This document shows, piece after piece, positions 16,463-24,195 of a DNA stretch of 34,837 bases. Source of the stretch: Thermoplasmatales archaeon (GTDB taxonomy: Archaea > Thermoplasmatota > Thermoplasmata > Methanomassiliicoccales > Methanomethylophilaceae); NCBI GenBank assembly GCA_012515075.1, contig JAAYZC010000025.1:1-34837 (forward strand), in the 5' to 3' direction. The notes beneath the pieces are model-generated. The model saw only the letters and a list, made by a program, of their open reading frames with translations. It had not been told where the DNA came from and searched no databases. Numbering within the stretch: the first letter of the stretch is position 1; every line of letters begins with the position of its first letter. The position numbers and the translations under genes are program-made.

Positions 16463-16891
16463 ATGTGGAAGGTCCTAGGCAAGGATGCGCTCTACGTCGA
16501 GATCGGCGAAGTCTGGAAACAGAGGATGATGGAGCTTGCGGACGGGATGGGAGAGGGGGGGAGGTTCAGATCCCTGCTGGAGGGCAGAGAGGTCCTGTAC
16601 CTGCTGAACGGGACGACCGAGCAGCACACATTCATGGTCAAGTTCCCCGAGGAAATCACCCCCGAGGAGCTACAGTTCATGGCGGATCAGACCTTGGCGG
16701 TTGCTAGATCCATAGATTTCCCCTACATATCCGTTAAAGGGGTCCCCCAGCACTACTCGGTGGTGTTCACGACCGAGGACGAGCCCGAGCTCCTGGGGTT
16801 GAACAGGACCGAAGGCTACTCCGCAGGCAAGATCTTCATGCAGATCATCCAGGGCTTCGTTGATCCCAAAAGGGGAAACATGATGTTCTGA
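16463..16891 (+). CDS. Conserved-looking small protein of unknown function
   Basis: A 142-residue soluble protein with no recognised domain. It has a mixed alpha/beta pattern: V-L-Y-L-L-N-G-T near residue 45, a predicted strand H-T-F-M-V-K-F, an E-E-I-T-P-E-E-L-Q-F-M-A-D-Q-T helix, and an ordered C-terminus I-F-M-Q-I-I-Q-G-F-V-D-P-K-R-G-N-M-M-F. There is no signal or membrane segment. Codon use matches the neighbours (mostly G or C in third positions), so it is probably a real gene. It is divergent from trpS and its stop is only 4 nt from the convergent last gene of the ribosomal superoperon. No function is offered. Confidence 0.7.
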   Translation: MWKVLGKDALYVEIGEVWKQRMMELADGMGEGGRFRSLLEGREVLYLLNGTTEQHTFMVKFPEEITPEELQFMADQTLAVARSIDFPYISVKGVPQHYSVVFTTEDEPELLGLNRTEGYSAGKIFMQIIQGFVDPKRGNMMF

Positions 16892-16895
16892 GGAC

Positions 16896-17234
16896 TCAGT
16901 CCCGTGACATCGTGACACGGACGGTCACATTGGCCCTGTCCCCGGGATAGAGCCCCAGCACCAGGGCCATGGAGTCGTTCTTCCCTGTGGGGAAGGGCCC
17001 CAGGACGGCTTCGGTCTGGGACTGCCTGAATGCGTTGGTCGACCCGTCGTCGTTGGCCACGGCCACGTCCACGGGACTGTCCGACTCTACATCGACCCGT
17101 ATGCGCCTGTTAGGTCTTACCTTGAAAGGAATGACCTCCACGTTCCGGTAGCATCCCGGCGCGGAGTAATCCAGCTGACCCACCAGAAGAGTTGTTCTGG
17201 GGAGCACTTCCACCGTCCTGTTTAGAATGGACAT
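16896..17234 (-). CDS. Small all-beta protein at the end of the ribosomal superoperon, unknown function
   Basis: A 112-residue protein with no certain family. The chain is almost all predicted strands: T-V-E-V-L-P, T-L-L-V-G-Q-L, I-P-F-K-V, I-R-V-D-V-E-S, V-D-V-A-V-A-N, M-A-L-V-L-G-L and A-N-V-T-V-R-V-T-M. Small beta-sandwich proteins of this kind are sometimes labelled emp24/GOLD-like, but that is a weak resemblance. There is no signal peptide or anchor, so it is cytosolic as read. It starts 3 nt after the cbf5 stop and is therefore the last cistron of the operon that makes ribosomes, SecY and the EMC3-like insertase. A role in RNA modification or membrane biogenesis is a guess from position only. 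Confidence 0.65.
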   Translation of the reverse strand: MSILNRTVEVLPRTTLLVGQLDYSAPGCYRNVEVIPFKVRPNRRIRVDVESDSPVDVAVANDDGSTNAFRQSQTEAVLGPFPTGKNDSMALVLGLYPGDRANVTVRVTMSRD

Positions 17235-17237
17235 CTT

Positions 17238-18233
17238 TCATACCTCGCGATCCGCCGCGTTCGTCTCCCCGAGATCCGTGGAGAAGGCCCACATGCGAGG
17301 GTAGTGGTCCCGGTCCATGAGGACCCTGTCCACGTCCACGGCCTTGCCCTGCTCCGTGGCCATGATCTTCTCCGCGGACATCGCCGCCTTGCCTATGGCT
17401 ATCAGCTCGCCACGGGCCGTCATCAGGGCCACGAGGGCGTTCCTCCTTATCCCCTCGTCCAGCATGTTTATCCCGCGAACGCTGAGATCCGCCCCGTGGC
17501 ACACCGAACTCACGGCCGTGGGTTTCACGATTATCTTCGGCAGGGGATCCACCAGCCTCTCCATGGGCATTACCATGCTCCTGAGCCAGGCCTCCCTGCC
17601 GTCCTGCTGCCAGAACACGTATGCATCAGTCAGGTCGTGAAGGGTCACCGCCTCCTTCTCGGTCATCGCCCCCGAACGGGAACGCCTGAGCTCCAGCATG
17701 TTCGCGCCGCAGCCCAGTGCCTCGCCGGCGTCCGTGCAGATAGTGCGTATGTACGTCCCGGCATCGCAGGACACGCGCATGAGGACGTCTCTTCCCTTTA
17801 TCTCCAGTATCTCCAGCTCGGATACCGTCCTTATCCTGAGCTGACGCTTGACGGAGGACCTTACCGGGGGCATCTGATATATCTTGCCCTGGAACCGACC
17901 CAGGACTTCCCTTATCCGATTCTCTGGACGGTCCCCGTGGAGCCTCATTATGCACATGTACTCCTTGTCGGAGGACAGAACGAGGTCCGTGAGCCTGACG
18001 GCCTTCCCCAGGCAGAGAGGCAGAACGCCGCTGACATAAGGGTCCAGCGTGCCGCCGTGACCCATCTTGTCCGCATGAATGGCCCTCTTGGCCCATGCCG
18101 TCGCCTGGTGGGACGTGGGTCCGGACGGTTTATCCAGGGCTATGACTCCCGCCCCCAGAAGCTCTCCGACAGAACGGTCGGACGGCCTCTTGCCCCATTT
18201 GTCGGGGAGCGTCTTGGGATCCTTTATCAGCAA
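17238..18233 (-). CDS. truB: tRNA/rRNA pseudouridine synthase Cbf5 (TruB family)
   Basis: A 331-residue catalytic subunit of archaeal H/ACA ribonucleoproteins, which can also modify U55 of tRNA. The catalytic aspartate is D64 in H-G-G-T-L-D-P-Y-V-S-G. The N-terminal V-I-A-L-D-K-P-S-G-P-T-S-H is diagnostic, and a PUA RNA-binding domain covers about residues 240-315. The TTG start at 18233 gives M-L-I-K-D, which aligns with the conserved L-I-K-D of Cbf5, and a GGGAAGGAA ribosome site precedes it. It overlaps the end of cmk by 7 nt. Nop10, Gar1 and L7Ae partners are not in the window. Confidence 0.93.
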   Translation of the reverse strand: MLIKDPKTLPDKWGKRPSDRSVGELLGAGVIALDKPSGPTSHQATAWAKRAIHADKMGHGGTLDPYVSGVLPLCLGKAVRLTDLVLSSDKEYMCIMRLHGDRPENRIREVLGRFQGKIYQMPPVRSSVKRQLRIRTVSELEILEIKGRDVLMRVSCDAGTYIRTICTDAGEALGCGANMLELRRSRSGAMTEKEAVTLHDLTDAYVFWQQDGREAWLRSMVMPMERLVDPLPKIIVKPTAVSSVCHGADLSVRGINMLDEGIRRNALVALMTARGELIAIGKAAMSAEKIMATEQGKAVDVDRVLMDRDHYPRMWAFSTDLGETNAADREV

Positions 18234-18763
18234 TTCCTTCCCTCTACGGCTTCCAAGACTTTCTGCAGAACCTCTTCGGGCGTCAGATCGTCCGTTTTGA
18301 CCACAATGTCGTAGACGCTTTTATCATTGATGTCTATGCCGTAGTATTTCTTGTAGCGCCGAGCCTCGCAGGCCTGCCTCTCGGCAGTCTCCCTCTCGGC
18401 CTCTTCTTTGGTCTGATCCTCCCTGAGGCCCACACGGGACACCCGGACATCCGGGCTTGCCTCCAGACGGACCTTGAAGCACGGGATGCAGTCCTTCTCG
18501 AGCATATGGGCGGACAGACGGGATTCGAGGATTATATCCTCGTTTTCCCGTGCGATCTCCAATATGCGGTCGTCTATGGCCCTGTCTATGGAAGGGTCCT
18601 TCTCCGCGAGCTCCCCCAGCTCCGCCACTGTCAGGCCCCTCTCCCGAGCCAGTTCCCGGAAGAGGTTGCCGAATACGACCGCCTCCAGGCCGAGGGACTC
18701 GGAAAGGAGTTTGCATGTGGTGGTCTTCCCGGAACCCGGGGGGCCGCTGATGGTTATCCTCAT
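18227..18763 (-). CDS. cmk: Cytidylate kinase, archaeal type
   Basis: A 178-residue P-loop kinase that phosphorylates CMP and dCMP. Walker A is G7-P-P-G-S-G-K-T14. The R-L-S-A-H and Q-A-C-E-A-R-R-Y-K-K-Y-Y-G-I-D segments are typical of the short archaeal Cmk found between secY and cbf5. The start overlaps the DUF106 gene stop as ATGA. No adenylate kinase accompanies it here, although many archaea have one in this cluster. Length is normal. Confidence 0.92.
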   Translation of the reverse strand: MRITISGPPGSGKTTTCKLLSESLGLEAVVFGNLFRELARERGLTVAELGELAEKDPSIDRAIDDRILEIARENEDIILESRLSAHMLEKDCIPCFKVRLEASPDVRVSRVGLREDQTKEEAERETAERQACEARRYKKYYGIDINDKSVYDIVVKTDDLTPEEVLQKVLEAVEGRNC

Positions 18764-19425
18764 GAGAACTCAGAACCCTCTATCTCTTTGAGGCGCTTCC
18801 TGAACATGTAGTACTTCACCATGCGTCCGATCAGCTGCCCGAGGGGTATGCTAATCAGAGTGTAGATCAATATCCAGTGCGGAAGCGCTGTGGATTGGAG
18901 GAGATCTACGGTGCCCCAGGGTATGTTGACCGTGGTCAGCATCGCCTCCCCGTGCACGAGGAAGTAGTTGACCCACGCGTACAACGGCATGATGATGGCC
19001 ATGGTTATCGGCATGACCTTCATCATGTCGGAGCTCTGCTTCATGCTCCTGGCCATCATCTCGGGCTGCTGGTCGGTCAGCTTCTTCATCTTGTACATGT
19101 TGTTCTCGATGCGAGCCTGACGAAGCTCCTTGTTGAATTCGCTCTGGTACTGCTGGTTCCTGGCCTGCTCGACCGGATCGGACATGAATGTCCTGATCAC
19201 GGTGCTGAGGCCGATCATGACCGCACCTGCAATCATGAGGGTGACGACGGGGACGCTGCCTCCGAAGCCTATGAGCGGGTAGAACACGAAGTTCAGGGCG
19301 AATCCTATCTGATCCCTGAACAGCATGACCACCATCATCACTGCGAGCATCATCAGCATGCCGGTCATCATGCCCTTGGGCATGACGGGCGCCGGCGGCG
19401 CCTGATCTCCTCCTGGTCCTGCCAT
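18760..19425 (-). CDS. DUF106 (EMC3/TMCO1, Oxa1/YidC-like) membrane protein
   Basis: A 221-residue archaeal member of the Oxa1 superfamily, related to EMC3 and TMCO1, thought to help insert membrane proteins. A Met-rich transmembrane helix (19-36) and a second (56-76) precede a charged coiled coil (84-126, E-F-N-K-E-L-R-Q-A-R-I-E-N-N-M-Y-K-M-K-K-L), then helices at 138-156 and 183-204 and a basic tail. The proline- and glycine-rich first 17 residues are unstructured. It lies 1 nt after secY, with a GGAGGAGAG site inside secY, so insertase and translocon are made together. The functional claim rests on family knowledge. Confidence 0.9.
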   Translation of the reverse strand: MAGPGGDQAPPAPVMPKGMMTGMLMMLAVMMVVMLFRDQIGFALNFVFYPLIGFGGSVPVVTLMIAGAVMIGLSTVIRTFMSDPVEQARNQQYQSEFNKELRQARIENNMYKMKKLTDQQPEMMARSMKQSSDMMKVMPITMAIIMPLYAWVNYFLVHGEAMLTTVNIPWGTVDLLQSTALPHWILIYTLISIPLGQLIGRMVKYYMFRKRLKEIEGSEFS

Positions 19426-19426
19426 G

Positions 19427-20965
19427 TCAGTTCTCTCCTCCGAAGAATCCTCTCATTATGGGATTCATTTCCATCATCTGTTCGCGGCCCATCGCTTCGT
19501 AGAAGTGGATCAGTATCCCCACTGTCAGAAGCACACCCGTACCCGAAGCGTTACCCGTTGTCCCCACCAGGTCGGCGAAGGCAGCCAGGCCTCCCACCAG
19601 AGCTCCCGACAGGACGGTGATAGGCGGGATGTACCTATCGAGCACGCGTTTCAGAACGCGCGGATCGCGTCTGAACCCGGGGATCTGCATACCGCTCTTC
19701 TGTATCTGGTTCGCCACGGCTTCGGGCCCCAGATTGGTCGTTGCGACCCAGAACTTGGCGAATAGTATGGATCCCAGCACCATGACGGTGAAGTATATCG
19801 CAACACGCGCGATGTTCTGTATCGCACCGTGGCCGTTGCCGTATGAAGCCGGATCCACGATGGGCATCAGCCAGCCTGTGAGCCCCGATGGGGCGGACAC
19901 ATACCACGCCAGACCCCCGGCCGCGGTCGTGGATCCCGATTCGAAGTACCCTATTGCCGGGTTGCCTCCCAGGAACGGTATCCCGCTCAGGAAATCGTTA
20001 GTGTACAGCAGCAGAGCCACCATGCTCACGTTCGCGAGCAGGGCGGACATCAGTATGACGGGTATGTTGCTGGCATACATCAGCTTGATCGGGTAGCGGC
20101 CCCTGGCCCCCCTGGCGTTGCCGTGGGACAGGGGCAGTTCGATACGACTCGATTCCAGATAGGCCACGATGAAGAATATCACCAGGGTGCCTATCAGAGC
20201 TATCATCGGGTTAGGCTGACCCATGAATATAGCCTCGTATCCCCCTCCGGCCATCTCCGAGCCGGAGGTGTTGAACAGTATGTACAGCGCCTTGGGTATC
20301 GTTCCCGCAGGCGGATTAGCCAGGCTCATGGCGGCAGACGGGTCGACCACGTTCCAGTTCAGCGTACCTGTGAACAGGGACTCGGACACGCCCGCTGCTA
20401 TGAACAGCGAGATGCCGCTCCCGATGCCCCATTTCGAGACCACTTCGTCCATCAGGAACACTATGTACGATCCCACGCACAGCTGAAGCACTATCAGTCC
20501 TTTGGCGCCCCATTCCCCCCACGTGGATGTGAAGGTATCCGAGGGGACCAGGTAACCGAACACCTGGGGTACCGCCTCGAATATGATCATCACGATCACG
20601 AGGAGCTTGAGCACCGACTGGTAGCAAGCCTTGTCATTGCGGTTCGTGAGATCCAGCTTTATTATCTTCGCACCGACGAACAGCTGCATTATGATGGATG
20701 CAGTGACTATCGGGCCGATGCCGAGTTGCAGTATTGTTCCGGAAGCCCCGGCCATGATTGTTCTGTACTGCGCGAACAGGTCCAGTGTCTTCGTCTGATC
20801 AAGACCGTATATGTACACATTGGTCATGACGAAGTACAGGACCAGTATCACGACGACCCACATCATCTTGGTCCTGAAGTGCACATGGCCTTCCGGACGC
20901 CTGACCGATGGTAACCTGTCAGCCAAGGGCTTGAACTTGTACAACAGGCTTACTTGCTCTTCCAT
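19427..20965 (-). CDS. secY: Preprotein translocase subunit SecY (Sec61 alpha homologue)
   Basis: A 512-residue channel protein with about ten transmembrane helices. The N-terminal cytosolic segment (R-L-P-S-V-R-R-P-E-G-H-V-H-F) precedes TM1. Residues 60-91 form the plug and TM2a-2b region (G-A-S-G-T-I-L-Q-L-G-I-G-P-I-V-T-A-S-I). The late R-x-x-Q-x-Q-K-S-G-M-Q-I-P-G-F-R-R-D-P-like stretch ends the cytosolic C-terminal half, and R-V-L-D-R-Y-I-P-P-I-T-V-L-S-G starts TM9. It follows rpl15 by 25 nt, as in most archaea. SecE and SecG (Sec61 beta) are encoded elsewhere. Somewhat long for an archaeal SecY, from extended extracytoplasmic loops. Confidence 0.96.
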   Translation of the reverse strand: MEEQVSLLYKFKPLADRLPSVRRPEGHVHFRTKMMWVVVILVLYFVMTNVYIYGLDQTKTLDLFAQYRTIMAGASGTILQLGIGPIVTASIIMQLFVGAKIIKLDLTNRNDKACYQSVLKLLVIVMIIFEAVPQVFGYLVPSDTFTSTWGEWGAKGLIVLQLCVGSYIVFLMDEVVSKWGIGSGISLFIAAGVSESLFTGTLNWNVVDPSAAMSLANPPAGTIPKALYILFNTSGSEMAGGGYEAIFMGQPNPMIALIGTLVIFFIVAYLESSRIELPLSHGNARGARGRYPIKLMYASNIPVILMSALLANVSMVALLLYTNDFLSGIPFLGGNPAIGYFESGSTTAAGGLAWYVSAPSGLTGWLMPIVDPASYGNGHGAIQNIARVAIYFTVMVLGSILFAKFWVATTNLGPEAVANQIQKSGMQIPGFRRDPRVLKRVLDRYIPPITVLSGALVGGLAAFADLVGTTGNASGTGVLLTVGILIHFYEAMGREQMMEMNPIMRGFFGGEN

Positions 20966-20990
20966 CCCAATCTACTCCTGTCTGCTCCGA

Positions 20991-21413
20991 TCACTCGGCG
21001 ACGCTTCCGCCGGCGGCCTCGATCTTCTCGCGGGCCCTGGCGGACGCCTCGGACACGGTCACGTTGACGGGCACGCCTATGTCGCCGTTTCCCAACAGCT
21101 TGTCGATTCCGGCATCCGTCAGGTTGACGGTGTACGCCTCCCCGTCCTTCGTTGCGAAGCCCAGGTCCACATAGCGTTCGAGCTGCTCCTGCAGCTCGGC
21201 CACGTTGATCGTGCAGTTCGCCCTCACCATGCACTGCGGCCTCTTAAACCCGTGCCTTCCGAAGTGATCCCTGTCGTACTTGAGCATCCCGATCTTGCCC
21301 TGTTTGCTCAGTCCGGCGTTGCCGTGGCCCCCTATGAGACCTGCTCCGCGACCAGCCTTCTTGCCGCGCCCGTGGGTCCTAGATCCTCTTAGTTTCTTGG
21401 TTCTGCTTGGCAT
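20991..21413 (-). CDS. rpl15: Large subunit ribosomal protein uL15
   Basis: A 140-residue archaeal uL15. The N-terminus is Gly- and basic-rich (R-T-H-G-R-G-K-K-A-G-R-G-A-G) and threads into 23S rRNA; the C-terminal globular part ends K-I-E-A-A-G-G-S-V-A-E. The F-G-R-H-G-F-K-R-P segment is typical of archaea. It sits between rpl30 (9 nt upstream) and secY, the conserved order. Product is confident from both sequence and position. Confidence 0.95.
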   Translation of the reverse strand: MPSRTKKLRGSRTHGRGKKAGRGAGLIGGHGNAGLSKQGKIGMLKYDRDHFGRHGFKRPQCMVRANCTINVAELQEQLERYVDLGFATKDGEAYTVNLTDAGIDKLLGNGDIGVPVNVTVSEASARAREKIEAAGGSVAE

Positions 21414-21422
21414 CTCATCACC

Positions 21423-21887
21423 TTACAGCATCCTTGCGATGAGGTCATTGATCGCTTCCCCTCTGTATCCGAGGGCGCCCCCGTTCCTGTAGGAACGTTT
21501 GTTGCCCTCGTACCCCTTTACGGGGGGGTGCATGCGGAAGACGGGTTTGGCGCCTTCGATGTCCTTCATCCTGTGTTCGTTCTCTGTCATGGCCTTGGCG
21601 AGCTCTTCGACCGAGGAGAACCCGGTGTTCTCCTTCAGGTAGTCGTCGGTTATCTCGCGGTCCCCCGAGAGTCTGCCGCGGACGCGGATGACATCTGTCA
21701 GGGTGGCCTCGTTTATCTCTCCCCATGTGACGTAGTCCTTGCAGACCTGGAGCATCCCCTTGGTGACGTCGTCCTCGGGGACGACCACCAGGTGGTTGAC
21801 CCTGGTCAGGTTAAGGAGTCCCATGGTGTACTCTATGTCACGGTTGACATCGGGCTGTCCGCGGACGCGGATGACTGCGTATGCCAT
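21423..21887 (-). CDS. rpl30: Large subunit ribosomal protein uL30
   Basis: A 154-residue uL30 of the long archaeal/eukaryal form (bacterial L30 is about 60). The N-terminal M-A-Y-A-V-I-R-V-R-G-Q-P-D opens the L30 fold, N-H-L-V-V-V-P-E-D-D follows, and the C-terminal extension has H-P-P-V-K-G-Y-E-G and G-G-A-L-G-Y-R-G. The ATG at 21887 is 2 nt after the rps5 TAA and follows an AGGAGG site. A much longer in-frame reading that continues upstream across rps5 is out of frame with that gene and is not real. Confidence 0.95.
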   Translation of the reverse strand: MAYAVIRVRGQPDVNRDIEYTMGLLNLTRVNHLVVVPEDDVTKGMLQVCKDYVTWGEINEATLTDVIRVRGRLSGDREITDDYLKENTGFSSVEELAKAMTENEHRMKDIEGAKPVFRMHPPVKGYEGNKRSYRNGGALGYRGEAINDLIARML

Positions 21888-21889
21888 CT

Positions 21890-22567
21890 TTACTCCTCCT
21901 GGTAGTCGACATCGGTCTCGGAGACCGTGAATCCCACGGGCCCGGGTACGATGTTCAGTCTCTCGGCCTGCTCCTCGGTGACCCTCATGCGGGCCGTCAT
22001 CTTCAGGGCCTCGAAGGTCGCGTATGCGTAGTTGACCTTCGTCTTGGTGTTGCCCCTGGCGAATCCCCAGGCGTCCTGGACACCCGCGAGGGTCAGCATG
22101 CTCTTGGCCACGTCTCCCACCGCCAGCGATATTCCGCGGGGGGCGGGTTTCAGATAGACGGACACGGAGCCCGTGGAACCCGTGACCTCGAAGGGGAGCG
22201 AGTGGGGCTTTCCGCACCCGCACTCCCATGATCCGCACCCGCGCTTTATCTCGATGACGTTGAGCTTGGCGTTGTCGATGGCCTTCCTTATGGAAGGTCC
22301 GACCTCCTTGCCTTTGGCCCTTCCGATTCCGATGAATCCGTCGCCGTTGCCCACGATGCAGGTGACTGCGAACCTGACCCTCCTTCCGGAGTCGGTCATC
22401 CTCTGTACCATGTTGAGGTCGATGACCTCGTCCTTGAGATCGGGGAGCAGTATGTCCACGATCTCGGCCTCCCTCAGGGGGAGCCTGGTGGCCAATGCGT
22501 CGCTCATGGTTGTGATCTCGCCATTGAGGACCATCTGTCCCAACCTTGTCTTCGGGATCCAATCCAT
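21890..22567 (-). CDS. rps5: Small subunit ribosomal protein uS5
   Basis: A 225-residue uS5 with the double-stranded RNA-binding-like domain (V-R-F-A-V-T-C-I-V-G-N-G-D-G-F-I-G-I-G near 64-82) and the C-terminal S5 fold. The archaeal cysteine cluster R-G-C111-G-S-W-E-C116-G-C118-G-K-P-H is present. The protein shapes the mRNA entry region of the 30S subunit and affects decoding accuracy. It begins 1 nt after the rpl18 TAA. Confidence 0.96.
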   Translation of the reverse strand: MDWIPKTRLGQMVLNGEITTMSDALATRLPLREAEIVDILLPDLKDEVIDLNMVQRMTDSGRRVRFAVTCIVGNGDGFIGIGRAKGKEVGPSIRKAIDNAKLNVIEIKRGCGSWECGCGKPHSLPFEVTGSTGSVSVYLKPAPRGISLAVGDVAKSMLTLAGVQDAWGFARGNTKTKVNYAYATFEALKMTARMRVTEEQAERLNIVPGPVGFTVSETDVDYQEE

Positions 22568-22568
22568 T

Positions 22569-23069
22569 TTACTCAGCCTCCATCTTCTCTTTGACGCTTT
22601 CCATCGCGGCCTCTATGCCCTCGTCGATGTGCTTGCCTGCGATCCTGTCCTCTGCGGGGAGTATGCCCTCTCCGTGGGGGATATCGAGTCCCGCGTCGCA
22701 CATGCCCGCCAGGGTGGCGAACAGCACTCCGCCGACCCGGGGGTTCTGCATACCAATGTCCAGGACCGCGTATTCGATCCCGGCCTTCAGCGCTCTCTTC
22801 CCGGCAAGGTATCCCGTGAGGTACGCGGCGGGGGTGTTGGAGCAGGAATGCTCCCACCCCATGTCGCGGAGCTCTTTGGATGTCGCTGAAGCAACGACCC
22901 TGTCGCCATCCATCCCGAATTCCACGAACTGGATGTTCACGTTCTTCTGGGACCTCCTGACTACGGCCCTGGCCTCGTGGCTGGCGAGCAGCTTGCGGCG
23001 GGCGTAGTAGTCGGTGCGGCCCTCTCTTCTCCTGCGGAACGCAACTTTGTATCTAGGTCCTGTTGCCAT
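22569..23069 (-). CDS. rpl18: Large subunit ribosomal protein uL18
   Basis: A 166-residue archaeal uL18, a 5S rRNA-binding protein. The basic N-terminus (Y-K-V-A-F-R-R-R-R-E-G-R-T-D-Y-Y-A-R-R) and T-G-Y-L-A-G-K-R-A-L are characteristic. The ATG at 23069 overlaps the rpl19e stop as TGATG; the longer in-frame reading upstream lies within rpl19e in another frame and is rejected. It works with uL5 in the central protuberance. Confidence 0.95.
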   Translation of the reverse strand: MATGPRYKVAFRRRREGRTDYYARRKLLASHEARAVVRRSQKNVNIQFVEFGMDGDRVVASATSKELRDMGWEHSCSNTPAAYLTGYLAGKRALKAGIEYAVLDIGMQNPRVGGVLFATLAGMCDAGLDIPHGEGILPAEDRIAGKHIDEGIEAAMESVKEKMEAE

Positions 23070-23527
23070 CAGATCTCCTCCTTCAGGTGCCCTGCGGAAG
23101 TCATGTGCATCCTCAGGTTCCTGCGGCTCTTGTACACTCCGCCCTTCGCCTTCCTGTAGTACATCCTGTACACGGACGGCGATATCTTGCCTTCGTCCCT
23201 GAGGGTCTTGAGCTCCTCGCGGATGGGCCTGATTGTGGATATCCATCTCCTCTTGTCGGGCACGCGGGCGTTGTCGGTACCCTTCCTGCTGCCAGGGCCT
23301 TTCCTCTTCCCGGATGCCTTCTGGGCCGCGACGTGTCTAGCCCTTCCCCTGGAGGTTCCCTTCCTGGCCTTGGCCTTTATGAGACCCGAAGCGACGGCCG
23401 TGCGGACATCGGCGCGGGTTATGCACTCGGCGATGTCGTCGGTCTTGTCCGGGTTCAGCCAGACCCTGTTCTCACCGCACTTCAGTATCTCTGCGGCCAT
23501 CCTTCTCTGGTTCTTGAGATCGGTCAT
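23069..23527 (-). CDS. rpl19e: Large subunit ribosomal protein eL19
   Basis: A 152-residue eL19, a protein found only in archaea and eukaryotes. It opens D-L-K-N-Q-R-R-M-A-A-E-I-L-K-C-G, has a long basic helix with R-K-G-T-S-R-G-R-A-R and K-R-K-G-P-G-S-R-K-G, and ends near the subunit interface. Two starts are possible: GTG at 23533, overlapping the eL32 stop as GTGA, or ATG at 23527. The ATG matches homologues and sits after a GGTG site, so it is chosen. The protein is otherwise of normal size. Confidence 0.93.
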   Translation of the reverse strand: MTDLKNQRRMAAEILKCGENRVWLNPDKTDDIAECITRADVRTAVASGLIKAKARKGTSRGRARHVAAQKASGKRKGPGSRKGTDNARVPDKRRWISTIRPIREELKTLRDEGKISPSVYRMYYRKAKGGVYKSRRNLRMHMTSAGHLKEEI

Positions 23528-23529
23528 GG

Positions 23530-24195
23530 TCACACCATCCTGTTGAGGACCCTTATGCCGAGTTCCGCGGCGCGGTCCTCGATCATTATCCTCTTCTTCG
23601 TTCCGACGGTGCCGCCTATGCGGATCGCCTGTACCTTGGGGTCGATGTTCTCAAGACCGTCGACGTTGAATACGATGACCTCTTCGAATCCCGAAGGGTG
23701 GAGGTCCCTGGCCGCCACTGGTCCGCGGAATCCTATGTCCACGACCGGCGGGCGCCTCTTCAGGTTCCTCTTCATCTTGGAGTGTATGCCCTTCGGCCTC
23801 CTCCACTTCTCGCCCAGCTTGGCGTATCTGAACCATTCCTGCCTTTTGAACGCGGGCCTGCGCCCGCTTATCACTGCCCTTTTCGCCAGGGCCTCTGCGA
23901 GCTCCTCGGGGAGTTCGGGCTTGGCCTTGACGACGTACCCCTCCTCCGCGGACTCGGACTCCTCTACGACCTCGACCTCGGAGGCTCCCTCCTCGGAGGC
24001 TCCCTCGAGCTGGGCCTTCCAGGACTCGACGGTCTTGGGACCTATGCCGGACAGGTTCTTGATGACCTGTTTGACGGTCTCCTCGTCCTTGAGGGCAGCG
24101 GAGAGCTCGGAGATGGACGCGATGCCCATCTCTGCGAGCTCCTCGATCTGTGTTTCCTTAAGACCTGTCAGGTCTTTGAGCGTCTTGACGGTCAT
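23530..24195 (-). CDS. rpl32e: Large subunit ribosomal protein eL32 with N-terminal helix-hairpin-helix extension
   Basis: A 221-residue protein; the eL32 core alone is about 120-130. Residues 5-68 form a helix-hairpin-helix pair (D-L-T-G-L-K-E-T-Q-I-E-E-L-A and N-L-S-G-I-G-P-K-T-V-E-S-W). An acidic linker follows (about 69-93), encoded partly by a 15-bp tandem duplication. The eL32 core begins near residue 110 (R-P-A-F-K-R-Q-E-W-F-R) and has K-W-R-R-P-K-G-I-H-S-K-M-K and I-G-F-R-G-P. Similar extensions are known in haloarchaeal L32e. The start overlaps rpl6 as ATGA. What the extra domain binds is unknown; HhH units usually contact nucleic acid non-specifically. Confidence 0.93.
   Translation of the reverse strand: MTVKTLKDLTGLKETQIEELAEMGIASISELSAALKDEETVKQVIKNLSGIGPKTVESWKAQLEGASEEGASEVEVVEESESAEEGYVVKAKPELPEELAEALAKRAVISGRRPAFKRQEWFRYAKLGEKWRRPKGIHSKMKRNLKRRPPVVDIGFRGPVAARDLHPSGFEEVIVFNVDGLENIDPKVQAIRIGGTVGTKKRIMIEDRAAELGIRVLNRMV
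23977..24006 (-). repeat. 15-bp tandem duplication in the eL32 acidic linker
   Basis: Two perfect adjacent copies of a 15-bp unit, 23977-23991 and 23992-24006, encode the repeated pentapeptide E-G-A-S-E in the linker between the HhH domain and the eL32 core. It looks like a recent slippage event in a tolerant, disordered region. Confidence 0.8.

Noticed and set aside
17304-18314. A 336-codon plus-strand open frame
   Set aside because: Opposite cbf5 and cmk, with no protein-like pattern.
21423-22562. A 379-codon minus-strand frame joining a basic, repetitive N-terminus to uL30
   Set aside because: The first part is rps5 read in the wrong frame; uL30 starts at the ATG at 21887 with its own ribosome site.
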